Shown one piece after another: positions 14,103 through 21,232 of a stretch of 25,197 nt of DNA. A program made the translations under genes and the position numbers. Below the pieces are notes generated by a model that was not told where the DNA came from, made no database searches, and saw only the letters and a program-made list of their open reading frames with translations. How positions within the stretch are numbered: the first letter of the stretch is position 1; the number at the start of each line of letters is the position of its first letter. The stretch is from SAR202 cluster bacterium. GTDB lineage: Bacteria; Chloroflexota; Dehalococcoidia; Lucifugimonadales; UBA3495. Where the stretch lies: positions 1-25,197 of the forward strand of contig VFHF01000158.1 in NCBI GenBank assembly GCA_009392095.1. The letters run 5' to 3'.

Positions 14103-14606
14103 ATGGCCGAAAAACTGCAACAGGGGGATCGTCTCCCCAGCGTTACTCTCCAATTAGTGGACGGTGGGACGATCACCTTGCCCGACGATGCACCCACCAG
14201 GTACACAGCCCTGCTGTTCTATCGGGGACATTGGTGACCCTACTGCAATCGGCAGTTAGCCGAATGGGAAGCGAACAAAGCAGAGTTGGGCGAACTGGAA
14301 GTAACTATCTACGCCGTTAGCGTAGACAGTAAGGACCTTGCCACAGAGGTCAGGGACAACAACAAATTGTCGTTTCCCGTTGGCTACGGGGTTACGAAAG
14401 CCGACGCCGACATTCTCGACTCATGGTGGTCCGAGGACCGGGGCGGCTATATCCAGCCGACCGAGTTCCTGCTGGGCCGCGGCGGCACGGTGCTGGGCGG
14501 CATGTACGCCTCCGGGCCGGTGGGACGGATGGGGGCCGATGAGGCCATCCGCCTGATCACCCGTCGCGAGAACATCCGCCGCGAGGAAGAGGGCAAGGCC
14601 AACTAG
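14103..14606 (+). CDS. Peroxiredoxin-like selenoprotein (UxxC), TGA at codon 45 read as Sec
   Basis: A 167-residue thioredoxin-fold protein of the AhpC/TSA-like group, complete if the in-frame TGA at 14235-14237 is decoded. Before it the frame reads MAEKLQQGDRLPSVTL and TALLFYRGHW. After it comes PYCNRQLAEWEANKAEL and TIYAVSVDSKDLATEV in the same frame, through LSFPVGYGV and TEFLLGRGG to the TAG at 14604. In cysteine homologues this junction is FYRGHWCPYC, so the TGA falls exactly on the redox Cys, giving U45-P-Y-C48. A stem-loop fitting a bacterial SECIS follows (14238-14268). AGGAG five bases before ATG 14103 is a strong ribosome site. Expected role: thiol/selenol-dependent reduction of peroxides or disulfides in the cytoplasm. 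The alternative is a nonsense mutation, which would be an unlikely coincidence at this codon. A downstream-only call starting near 14286 would miss the active site. Confidence 0.88.
14238..14268 (+). promoter_or_regulatory. Candidate bacterial SECIS element
   Basis: Immediately 3' of the TGA, TCGGC (14249-14253) pairs with GCCGA (14259-14263). After one A/A mismatch the stem continues with C-G and A-U pairs (14246-14247 with 14265-14266). The apical pentaloop AGUUA (14254-14258) begins 16 nt after the TGA and has a G followed by U at its second and third positions. Known bacterial SECIS elements have a short apical loop with a G near its 5' side at this sort of distance. A competing hairpin (ACTGC/GCAGT, 14242-14256) also exists. 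Folding energies were not computed. Confidence 0.7.
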
Positions 14607-14640
14607 CAGCAGGCCAAAATCTGGCAAAAGAGGGAGAGCC

Positions 14641-15453
14641 ATGAGCAATCAACAAGTGGTCGATCTGATGGAACACGTCTGGAGTTCCATCGACTCTCTG
14701 TGCTCTCGCATTACGGAAGCCCAGTGGAAGACGCCCACCGATTGTCCGGGATGGTCGGTCCAAGACCAGGTGTCGCATCTGGTCGGCGCGGAAGCCGGGA
14801 TATTGGGCAACCCCCGGCCCGACCACACACCCGGGGACACCTCCTACGTTAAGAACGATATCGGCCAATCTAACGAAGTGGTGGTGGACTTCCGCCGGTC
14901 CTGGCCCGGCCGGCAGGTGTTGGACGAGTTTCGGGAGTTGACCCGGCAAAGACTGACCTACCTCAGAGGCCTGACCGACGACGGGTTCGCCGCTGAAACA
15001 CAGACCCCCCTCGGACCAGGCACCATTACCGAGTTCGTGCGCATCCGTATCATGGATGCGTGGGTCCACGAGCAGGACATCCGGCGCGCGCTGAACATCC
15101 CCGGAGAGCTGGATGGGTCAGTGGCATCTCACGCGGTGGGCCGAGTGTCCCGGGCGATGCCTTTTGTAGTTGCCAGGAAGGCAAAGGCGCCGGATGGTGT
15201 TACCGTGGTTTTCAACATCACCGGGTCGGCCGGAAGTGTGGTGTCAGTGGCGGTCGAGGGCGGCCGCGGAAGTGCTTTGGACTCAGAGCCTGAGTCGCCA
15301 ACGGTCAAGATCACCTCTGATCTTGAGACCTTTGCCTGTCTCGGGTGCGGACGTTGGGACCCTGCGGAAGCCTTGAGTTCAGGCAAGATTAAGGTGGCCG
15401 GAGACACTGTTCTGGGCGAGACCATAGTCAATCAGATGAATATCATGGTCTGA
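14641..15453 (+). CDS. Maleylpyruvate isomerase/DinB-like family protein
   Basis: A 270-residue protein of the mycothiol-dependent maleylpyruvate isomerase (MDMPI) family. An N-terminal DinB-type four-helix bundle carries the metal ligands His46 (WSVQDQVSHLVGAE) and Asp139/His143 (DAWVHEQDIRRA), followed by an SCP2-like C-terminal domain from about residue 160. In family members the metal site activates a low-molecular-weight thiol. Chloroflexota are not known to make mycothiol, so the thiol partner is open. Start: ATG 14641 with AGGGAG about five bases upstream. It begins 34 bp after the selenoprotein on the same strand, so both may act together in thiol redox or detoxification (inference). 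Confidence 0.8.
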   Translation: MSNQQVVDLMEHVWSSIDSLCSRITEAQWKTPTDCPGWSVQDQVSHLVGAEAGILGNPRPDHTPGDTSYVKNDIGQSNEVVVDFRRSWPGRQVLDEFRELTRQRLTYLRGLTDDGFAAETQTPLGPGTITEFVRIRIMDAWVHEQDIRRALNIPGELDGSVASHAVGRVSRAMPFVVARKAKAPDGVTVVFNITGSAGSVVSVAVEGGRGSALDSEPESPTVKITSDLETFACLGCGRWDPAEALSSGKIKVAGDTVLGETIVNQMNIMV

Positions 15454-15505
15454 CTTCGGGCTGCACTTGATATTGCGATTGGATACAATGTCTCTATTAA
15501 GTCAT

Positions 15506-15533
15506 CGACTAGCTGGTTCATTCCGGCTAGTCG
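15506..15533. promoter_or_regulatory. 11-bp inverted repeat in the leader of the first MFS gene
   Basis: CGACTAGCTGG (15506-15516) and CCGGCTAGTCG (15523-15533) pair over 11 positions with one wobble and a 6-nt loop. It lies between a -10-like TACAAT (15484-15489, poor -35) and the ATG at 15560. No T tract follows, so it is more likely an operator or a 5'-UTR structure than a terminator. Confidence 0.55.
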
Positions 15534-15559
15534 CACAACGAACTGAGGCGTTGCCGTAA

Positions 15560-16924
15560 ATGGCCCTTCTAGATAAACCCAAGTTCGGATTCTCAGCCGC
15601 TAAGATGCCCTTCGGCGTCCACTATAGTTGGGTGATCGTGGCGGTGCTGGCTATCGTCCAAGTCTTTGGCAGTTCTGTGTTCATGATTGCCGGGGTCATG
15701 GTGCCGCCCCTCACAGACCCTGAAGGCGGCTTCCGCTGGGGCATCGGCGAGCTCAGCATGGCTATCGGCCTGTATTACGTTTTCAGCGCTATATTTGCTC
15801 CCATAACCGGCCACTTGGGAGACAAGTTTGGCGCCCGGCCCATGATGTTTGTCGGCGCGGTGATGTACGGCGTGGGCATGGTTGCGTTGGGATTCGTCAG
15901 CGAGTTGTGGCACTTCTTTTTCTTTTATAGTTTCCTGATGTCGTTCACTGCCTCCATCACCATGGTGCCAATGATGGCGTCCATCAGCGGCTGGTTCCGG
16001 CGCCGCTTGGGTTGGGGAGTGGGCATCCTTTGGGCCACCGGCGGCATTGGGACCGCCGTACTCGCGCCCTTGATTGCCTACCTTTTGGAATCGATCGGGT
16101 GGCAGACGACCTTTATCTCCGTTGGCATCGTGGGCATGGGGATCATGCTTTTGGTCTTCCCGTTCATACGAAGCAAGCCGGCGGATATCGGGATCCGGCC
16201 CTTCGGCATGCCGGCCGATTCGCCCGAGACCGCACCTAAGGACCGGACCGTGGAAGCCCTTCGGCTTAAGGTGTTCAACCAACAGATGCGGCAGACCAAG
16301 GCATTCTGGAACCTTCCGATCATCCATGCTCTGGGGTGCGCCGGCATGGGAATCGTGCTCATCTACGTGATTCCCCTAGCTGTTGAACAGGGTTTGAGCA
16401 CTCCTGCTGCGGCGCTGACCATCACCATAATCTCGTTGGTGAGTATCGTGAGCAGGCTTGGAGCCCCGGTGGTGGCAGAGGCTTGGGGACCTCGGAAAGT
16501 TATGGCCGCCAGCTTGAGTATTCAAGCCCTAACGGTGCTCATCTTGTTTTGGGCCCACGATCCTTGGATGTTTTATCTGTTCGCCGCCACATTTGGACTA
16601 GGGTTTGGAGCTGAGTGGACCGGATATCTGGAGATCAACCGGCGTTACTTCGGTGACGGCCCGATGGGAAGTTTGTACGGGTGGCAGATGACCGGCGCGT
16701 TCGCGGGTCATGCCGTCACCACATTCCTAGCCGGCCTCGTGATTTACGTAACCGGCTCCTTCTATCCGGTGTTTGTTCTTTCTGCGCTCTTCAGCGCCGC
16801 CGGATTGCTGGTTATTGCCACGCTCGAGAGCACCTCCCACGTTTTGATCCCCGACTGGGAAGATTCCCTGCCGCCCGAAGCAAGGAGCAATTTCCTGCCT
16901 GGACCGGCTGCCGGCGATGACTAA
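15560..16924 (+). CDS. MFS transporter, monocarboxylate/OFA-like (paralogue 1)
   Basis: A 454-residue major facilitator with about 12 transmembrane helices, a cytoplasmic loop between helices 6 and 7 (around residues 205-250, charged, KPADIGIRPFG to KVFNQQMRQTK), and the loop 2-3 motif GHLGDKFGARPMM. The pattern SGWFRRRLGWGVGILWATGGIG resembles monocarboxylate and oxalate/formate antiporter-type carriers. Substrate unknown, probably a small organic acid. Start: ATG 15560 with GAGG 11 bases upstream. The same N-terminus (MALLDKPK) occurs in paralogue 2. The following gene is a clear tandem duplicate separated by 162 bp with its own promoter-like element. Confidence 0.87.
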   Translation: MALLDKPKFGFSAAKMPFGVHYSWVIVAVLAIVQVFGSSVFMIAGVMVPPLTDPEGGFRWGIGELSMAIGLYYVFSAIFAPITGHLGDKFGARPMMFVGAVMYGVGMVALGFVSELWHFFFFYSFLMSFTASITMVPMMASISGWFRRRLGWGVGILWATGGIGTAVLAPLIAYLLESIGWQTTFISVGIVGMGIMLLVFPFIRSKPADIGIRPFGMPADSPETAPKDRTVEALRLKVFNQQMRQTKAFWNLPIIHALGCAGMGIVLIYVIPLAVEQGLSTPAAALTITIISLVSIVSRLGAPVVAEAWGPRKVMAASLSIQALTVLILFWAHDPWMFYLFAATFGLGFGAEWTGYLEINRRYFGDGPMGSLYGWQMTGAFAGHAVTTFLAGLVIYVTGSFYPVFVLSALFSAAGLLVIATLESTSHVLIPDWEDSLPPEARSNFLPGPAAGDD

Positions 16925-16987
16925 CCTCGCGATTCCTCGGTATTAGCGCCTAACTACCCGCTTGGGATGGACGGATTCTCCCTCGGG

Positions 16988-17016
16988 CTGCTTTTCTTAT
17001 CGCGAATCGCTATACT
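16988..17016 (+). promoter_or_regulatory. Promoter candidate for the second MFS gene
   Basis: TATACT (17011-17016) is a strong -10. The -35 at 16988-16993 (CTGCTT, 17-bp spacing) is weak. The 162-bp gap between the two carriers also contains GCGATTC (16929-16935) and its inverse GAATCGC (17004-17010), the latter abutting the -10. Whether that pair matters is unknown. Confidence 0.42.
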
Positions 17017-17086
17017 GCACTCACTGCATCATTGCTTTATGGGGACTTGCGACGAAATTTCGGTGCAGGCAGGCGGTTTACGATAG

Positions 17087-18472
17087 TTGGCGCTTCTAGA
17101 TAAACCTAAGTTAGGATTCTCCTCCGGCAAGTTGCCCTTTGGCATCCATTACAGTTGGGTCGTCATCGGAATCTTGGCTACGGTCCAGATCTTCGCCAGC
17201 TCCATCAGCATGGCCGCAGGCATCATGGTTCCCCCATTGAACGATTCCGAAGGCGCGTTCGGCTGGAGCCTAGGCACCATCGGCGTGGTCATTGCCAGCT
17301 ACTACATGTTTGGGGCCATATACGCCCCAATGACCGGGTGGCTGGGGGATCGCTACGGCTCTCGTTGGATGCTTTTCGCCGCTGCGATCATGTACCTGAT
17401 CAGCATGTTTCTGCTGGGCCAGGTATCTGAGGTCTGGCAATTCTTTCTGTTCTTCGGCGTGTTGCTGTCCCTGACTCAATCCCTGGCAATGGTCCCCTTG
17501 ATGGCCGCGGTGAGCGGCTGGTTCCGGCGTCACCTGGGGCTGGGGGTAGGCATCCTCTGGGGAGCAGGCGGAGTCGGCACGGGAATCATGGCCCCCTTGA
17601 TGGGCGGCTTTATCGAGGTGCTCGGTTGGCAGAGCACGTTCATGCTTATCGGAGGCGTGGGTGGCGGCATCATGCTGGCCATGGTCCCCTTCATGCGCAG
17701 CAAACCGGCCGACTTGGGGATACAGCCCTACGGCGCCAGAGCCACTGACCCGCCGGCAATCTTGAGAGATAAAACCGTGGATCGGCTGCGGCAGAAGGTG
17801 TTCAACCAGCACACCCGCCGCACCAAGCCATTCTGGAATCTGCCACTTATACACGGTCTGGGTTGCGCCGGGCACGGAACCATTCTCATCTACGTCATTC
17901 CCATGGCTTTCGAGCGCGGAGCATTCACCTCGCTGGCACAGGCAGGAATCATACTGACCATAATATCTTTGGTCAGTGTCGTCAGCCGGATCGTGACCCC
18001 AATAATGGCGGAGATGTACGGCACGCGCCGAATGATGGCTGCCAGCTTAAGCATCCAGGCCGTCACGGTCTTTATGCTTTTTTGGTCCCAAGAAGCCTGG
18101 GCGTTCTACCTGTTCGCAGGAGTATTTGGAATCGGCTTCGGCGGCGAGTGGACGGGCTACCTGGTCATAAACCGGCAGTACTACGGCGACGGCCCGATGG
18201 GAACGATCTACGGTTGGCAGACCACCGGCGCGCTGACGGGACACGCGGTTGCGACGGCTCTAGCAGGGCTGGTGATCTATGCCACAGGGTCATTCAACGC
18301 CGTCATGGCATTGTCCGTTGGATTCAGCGCCGTTGGGGTGTTGGTTATCGCCCTGCTGGATGACACAACCCACGTACTGATTCCGGACTGGGAAGACGAC
18401 CTGCCTCCCCTAGAGATTTCCGGTGGAGCGCAGCTTAGGCCGACTGCAGGTGCGGCCGGAGACGACGACTAG
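17087..18472 (+). CDS. MFS transporter, monocarboxylate/OFA-like (paralogue 2)
   Basis: A 461-residue, 12-helix major facilitator, clearly homologous along its whole length to the preceding gene. Shared blocks include MALLDKPK, IHYSWV versus VHYSWV, SGWFRR, RSKPAD, KVFNQ, FWNLP, SLVS, MAASLSIQA, EWTGYL, YGDGPMG and THVLIPDWED. Differences concentrate in helices 1-4 (for example ASSISMAAG versus GSSVFMIAG), where substrate contacts could lie. Start: TTG 17087, chosen because it exactly reproduces the N-terminus of paralogue 1. The upstream site AGGCGG is about ten bases away. The two probably arose by tandem duplication and may import related compounds. Confidence 0.86.
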   Translation: MALLDKPKLGFSSGKLPFGIHYSWVVIGILATVQIFASSISMAAGIMVPPLNDSEGAFGWSLGTIGVVIASYYMFGAIYAPMTGWLGDRYGSRWMLFAAAIMYLISMFLLGQVSEVWQFFLFFGVLLSLTQSLAMVPLMAAVSGWFRRHLGLGVGILWGAGGVGTGIMAPLMGGFIEVLGWQSTFMLIGGVGGGIMLAMVPFMRSKPADLGIQPYGARATDPPAILRDKTVDRLRQKVFNQHTRRTKPFWNLPLIHGLGCAGHGTILIYVIPMAFERGAFTSLAQAGIILTIISLVSVVSRIVTPIMAEMYGTRRMMAASLSIQAVTVFMLFWSQEAWAFYLFAGVFGIGFGGEWTGYLVINRQYYGDGPMGTIYGWQTTGALTGHAVATALAGLVIYATGSFNAVMALSVGFSAVGVLVIALLDDTTHVLIPDWEDDLPPLEISGGAQLRPTAGAAGDDD

Positions 18473-18514
18473 CGTTTGCTTCTCCGGGTTTCCGAAGAGA
18501 GCGCCCGGCGCCTC

Positions 18515-18596
18515 TGTCACGCTGAGTGAAGCGAAGGGCCTGCCGGGGTGAGATTGGTAGATTCGGCGGCGGCCTACGGCGCTCCTCAGAATGGCA
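18515..18596. repeat. Imperfect palindromic intergenic repeat
   Basis: The ends are inverted copies of one another: TGTCACGCTGAG (18515-18526) and CTCAGAATGGCA (18585-18596), matching at 9 of 12 positions. The left arm continues TGAAGCGAAGG and the right arm mirrors it as CGGCGCTCCT. From memory this resembles the dispersed TGTCA..CTGAG..GCGAAG elements seen between genes in many Chloroflexota and other genomes. It sits between two convergent genes and could act as a bidirectional terminator. Confidence 0.55.
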
Positions 18597-18641
18597 TTTC
18601 GCAAGTGCGGTTTCTTGGCAAAGGGCGCCCTTCTGTCCTGC

Positions 18642-20093
18642 CTACTCTTGGTTCAGGAAGTCCAAGACGAACTGGCTCATTGGTTCCTTGTCGTAGCGCG
18701 TATTCATTATCACCACGTTGCGGTTCCGGTCGCCTTGAAAGAAGCGTTCGTAAAGGATCTGGCGTGACCCGAATGCGCTACAGCAGGTGTCCCAGGCCAG
18801 GCGGAACAACCGCACCCGGTCCTTGGCCGAGGAGAAGTCGGTTTCCAGATACTTGGTTATGTCTTCGGCGAGGGGGCCTTCGAAGTCTGCTTCTGTCGGT
18901 ACGGCCATCAGGCTGCTCGAACCCAAAAGGTGTAGGATCTCGCCCATGCGCGGGTACATGTTGATGAACTGCTGACGCGCCACCATCAGCGAAATATCCA
19001 CGGGACACATAACACCCCACTCGTCCAACTCAGCGTCTACTTCGGCAGCCCGTAGAAGGGCCTTGGTGATCTCCAGGTTCTCGATGATCTCCGCCATCAT
19101 ACCGTGGACCTGAGGCATCTCCTGCGAGCCTAGGGTGTTCACCATCAAGTTGGCCAACCCCAGGATAAACTCGCACTTGACCACGTTCTTGGTCACCACT
19201 TGATGGCCGGAGTGCAGGTACTGGTGCGTCCTCAAAGACATGTTGTTGCACATGTCCACGTCGCCGTACAGGAACACTCTCTCCCAAGGGACGAGGACGT
19301 TGTCGAAGAAAGCCAAGGCGTCCATCTCTTCGAACCGGGAGCCCAGAGGGTGGTCGAAGTTGGAGCGTTCCAGATCGAACGGCTCCCGGCATTGGAACTT
19401 GAGTCCGGGAGTATCGCAGGGAATGGCGAATGCAAAGGATGTCCGGCCTGGCGCGCCCGTGGGCAGCCGGTGGGAGCGGGCGGGATAGACGGCGATCTCG
19501 TCGGCGATGGGCAGAGTCGCCAGCACCCGTGCGCCGTGGACGATTATCCCTTCGTCGGTCTCTTTGACCACTGACAAGGCAAGCTCCACGGAGTCGTCCA
19601 GAGCGGTGGCCGCTCCGGAGCGGTTCCGTTGGATGTTGACCAGCGTGTGGGTCAGCACCAGGTCCTCTTCCCGGACCATCTCGTAATACTCTTGGATGTT
19701 TTTCTCGAACTCGGGCCGGTTCTGGCCAAAATATTTGCCGGCGGCGGCCATGGACATCAGGCTCACATTCAGGAAATCTGGGGTGCGGCCCATCATCCCG
19801 CAGGTGATCTTAGCCCAGTTGCGCATCATCTCGCGGCGCCGGTCCAAGTCCTCGTGGGTCTTGGGAGTCAGGAAAGACAGGCCAACCTGGTCGCCGGTGG
19901 TAGGCGACTTATAGGTCATATCCTTGCCGGTCTTTGGGTCGTGTTGCAGGTCGTACAGTCGGGCAAGGGTCGTGATGCCTCCCATCAGCCCTGGCTCTTT
20001 GGTCGCGTCTTTCACCTTCTTGCCAGCCATGTATAGGTTGGGGGGCCTTTCGCTTAGTCCATCTATGTATTGCTTTCCGGTTCTGACTGGCAT
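18642..20093 (-). CDS. HpaB-family FADH2-dependent monooxygenase (4-hydroxyphenylacetate 3-hydroxylase-like)
   Basis: A 483-residue protein of the two-component flavin hydroxylase family (HpaB). These use FADH2 from a separate reductase to ortho-hydroxylate phenols. It shows the acyl-CoA-dehydrogenase-like architecture with RTGKQYIDGL at the N-terminus, WAKITCGMMGRTPDF near residue 95-110, DLVLTHTLVNIQRNRSG with the family active-site His region, then LPWERVF-like VPWERVFLYGD and C-terminal AFGSRQILYERFFQGD. It lacks the FeS cysteine pattern of the related 4-hydroxybutyryl-CoA dehydratase. Start: ATG 20093 with GGGAG eight bases upstream is preferred to the GTG three codons earlier. No HpaC-type reductase is in the window. 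It is transcribed divergently from the deacetylase pair. The true substrate is unknown. Confidence 0.87.
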   Translation of the reverse strand: MPVRTGKQYIDGLSERPPNLYMAGKKVKDATKEPGLMGGITTLARLYDLQHDPKTGKDMTYKSPTTGDQVGLSFLTPKTHEDLDRRREMMRNWAKITCGMMGRTPDFLNVSLMSMAAAGKYFGQNRPEFEKNIQEYYEMVREEDLVLTHTLVNIQRNRSGAATALDDSVELALSVVKETDEGIIVHGARVLATLPIADEIAVYPARSHRLPTGAPGRTSFAFAIPCDTPGLKFQCREPFDLERSNFDHPLGSRFEEMDALAFFDNVLVPWERVFLYGDVDMCNNMSLRTHQYLHSGHQVVTKNVVKCEFILGLANLMVNTLGSQEMPQVHGMMAEIIENLEITKALLRAAEVDAELDEWGVMCPVDISLMVARQQFINMYPRMGEILHLLGSSSLMAVPTEADFEGPLAEDITKYLETDFSSAKDRVRLFRLAWDTCCSAFGSRQILYERFFQGDRNRNVVIMNTRYDKEPMSQFVLDFLNQE

Positions 20094-20230
20094 CCTGCTC
20101 ACTCCCGGCGATCAACGCCCGGTTCTCGTTGTAGAAGTTGATGTCTGATTTGGTTCGCCGATATTTTGCGTTATCTCGTGCTGATTTACCAGCGTTGGCC
20201 CACCTGCCTCGCCAATCCTGGGAAATCTAT

Positions 20231-20259
20231 TTGACAGTATGGGGTGATTCCCCTAGTCT
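20231..20259 (+). promoter_or_regulatory. Promoter candidate for the deacetylase pair
   Basis: TTGACA (20231-20236), a 17-bp spacer and TAGTCT (20254-20259). The -35 is perfect and the -10 weak. The predicted start near 20266 gives a short leader containing AAGGAG (20274-20279) before ATG 20291. Confidence 0.5.
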
Positions 20260-20290
20260 GGGCACACAATCCGGAAGGAGCTTTTTACCC

Positions 20291-21199
20291 ATGTCACTTC
20301 CTCCGCATCGAGTGGATTACAGCCCGATCATCGAGCGCCCGCCGATCAAATGGCCCAACGGGGAACGAGTCGCATTATGGATCGCGCCCAACGTTGAGCA
20401 TTACGAATACATGCCCGTTAAGTACGGCCCCCGTGACCCGTGGCCGCGCACTCCGTATCCCGACGTGCAGCAATACTCCTACCGGGACTACGGCAACCGA
20501 GTGGGGTTCTGGCGGATGTTGGAGGTACTGGACCAACACAAGATACGTGCCTGCGTATCGCTGAACCTGGCCGTCTTGGAACATTTCCCTGAGATTCGCG
20601 ACGCCATGGTGCAGCGAGACTGGGATTACATGAGTCACGGCATCTATAACACGCGCTATCTCTATGCCTATACGGAAGAAGAGGAACGGGAGTTCTACCG
20701 GGACAACGTGGAAACGTTGAAGCGGCAGACCGGCAAACAACTGAAGGGAATGCTCGGCCCGGCCATTTCAGGCACCGTACGCACGCCGGACTTGATGACC
20801 GAGGCCGGCCTGATCTACCACACCGACTGGATGCACGACGACCAACCGGTGCCCATCAACGTGGAGTCGGGCAAGCTCGTGTCTGTCCCTTATTCCATCG
20901 AACTTAACGACTCGCCGCTGTTCCGGGTGAACTATGAAGCCGATTATTTCGCGGAGATATGTAAGCGGCAGTTCGACCAGCTATATAAAGAGGGCGCCGA
21001 GAGCGGCCGCGTGATGTGTATCGCGCTCCACCCGTTCCTGATCGGCCAACCCCACCGCATCAAATACCTGGATGACATCCTCAGCTACATCATGTCTCAT
21101 GACGGCATCTGGCAGACCACTGCCGATGAGATAGCCGAGTATTACATCGCCAACTATTACGACCAGGCCGTGGACCACGCGCAGCAGTACAAGGCCTAA
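20291..21199 (+). CDS. PuuE-like polysaccharide deacetylase-family hydrolase (paralogue 1)
   Basis: A 302-residue NodB-fold hydrolase of the group that includes the cofactor-independent allantoinase PuuE. The usual NodB Asp-Asp site is replaced by APNVEHYEY (Glu36, His37). The strand-3 motif is MSHGIYNTR (His116), lacking the second His of the HxxxH motif, as in PuuE-like proteins. A late IALHPFLIGQPHRI supplies another His. Start: ATG 20291 has AAGGAG 11 bases upstream and begins the conserved part. The frame is open back to 20138, but that extension crosses the promoter. No signal peptide is seen, so it is probably cytoplasmic and acts on amide or ureide compounds, not on polysaccharide (inference). 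A homologue follows after 33 bp. Confidence 0.82.
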   Translation: MSLPPHRVDYSPIIERPPIKWPNGERVALWIAPNVEHYEYMPVKYGPRDPWPRTPYPDVQQYSYRDYGNRVGFWRMLEVLDQHKIRACVSLNLAVLEHFPEIRDAMVQRDWDYMSHGIYNTRYLYAYTEEEEREFYRDNVETLKRQTGKQLKGMLGPAISGTVRTPDLMTEAGLIYHTDWMHDDQPVPINVESGKLVSVPYSIELNDSPLFRVNYEADYFAEICKRQFDQLYKEGAESGRVMCIALHPFLIGQPHRIKYLDDILSYIMSHDGIWQTTADEIAEYYIANYYDQAVDHAQQYKA

Positions 21200-21232
21200 C
21201 TCTAAAAATCTAACGCAAGGTGAGAAGTTCCC

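Noticed and set aside
14235..14237. TGA as an ordinary nonsense mutation
   Set aside because: It falls exactly on the catalytic Cys codon, both flanks remain intact, and a SECIS-like hairpin follows. Kept only as the alternative to the selenoprotein reading.
14286..14606. Independent gene starting after the peroxiredoxin TGA
   Set aside because: It would lack the active site and has no ribosome site. It is the C-terminal part of the Sec-containing frame at 14103.
15593..16327. 244-codon minus-strand frame under the first MFS gene
   Set aside because: Antisense shadow with Asp/His/Gly-rich composition. The plus-strand carrier is unambiguous.
20138..20290. Upstream extension of the first deacetylase
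   Set aside because: It crosses the TTGACA promoter and the ribosome site for ATG 20291 and is not family-like.
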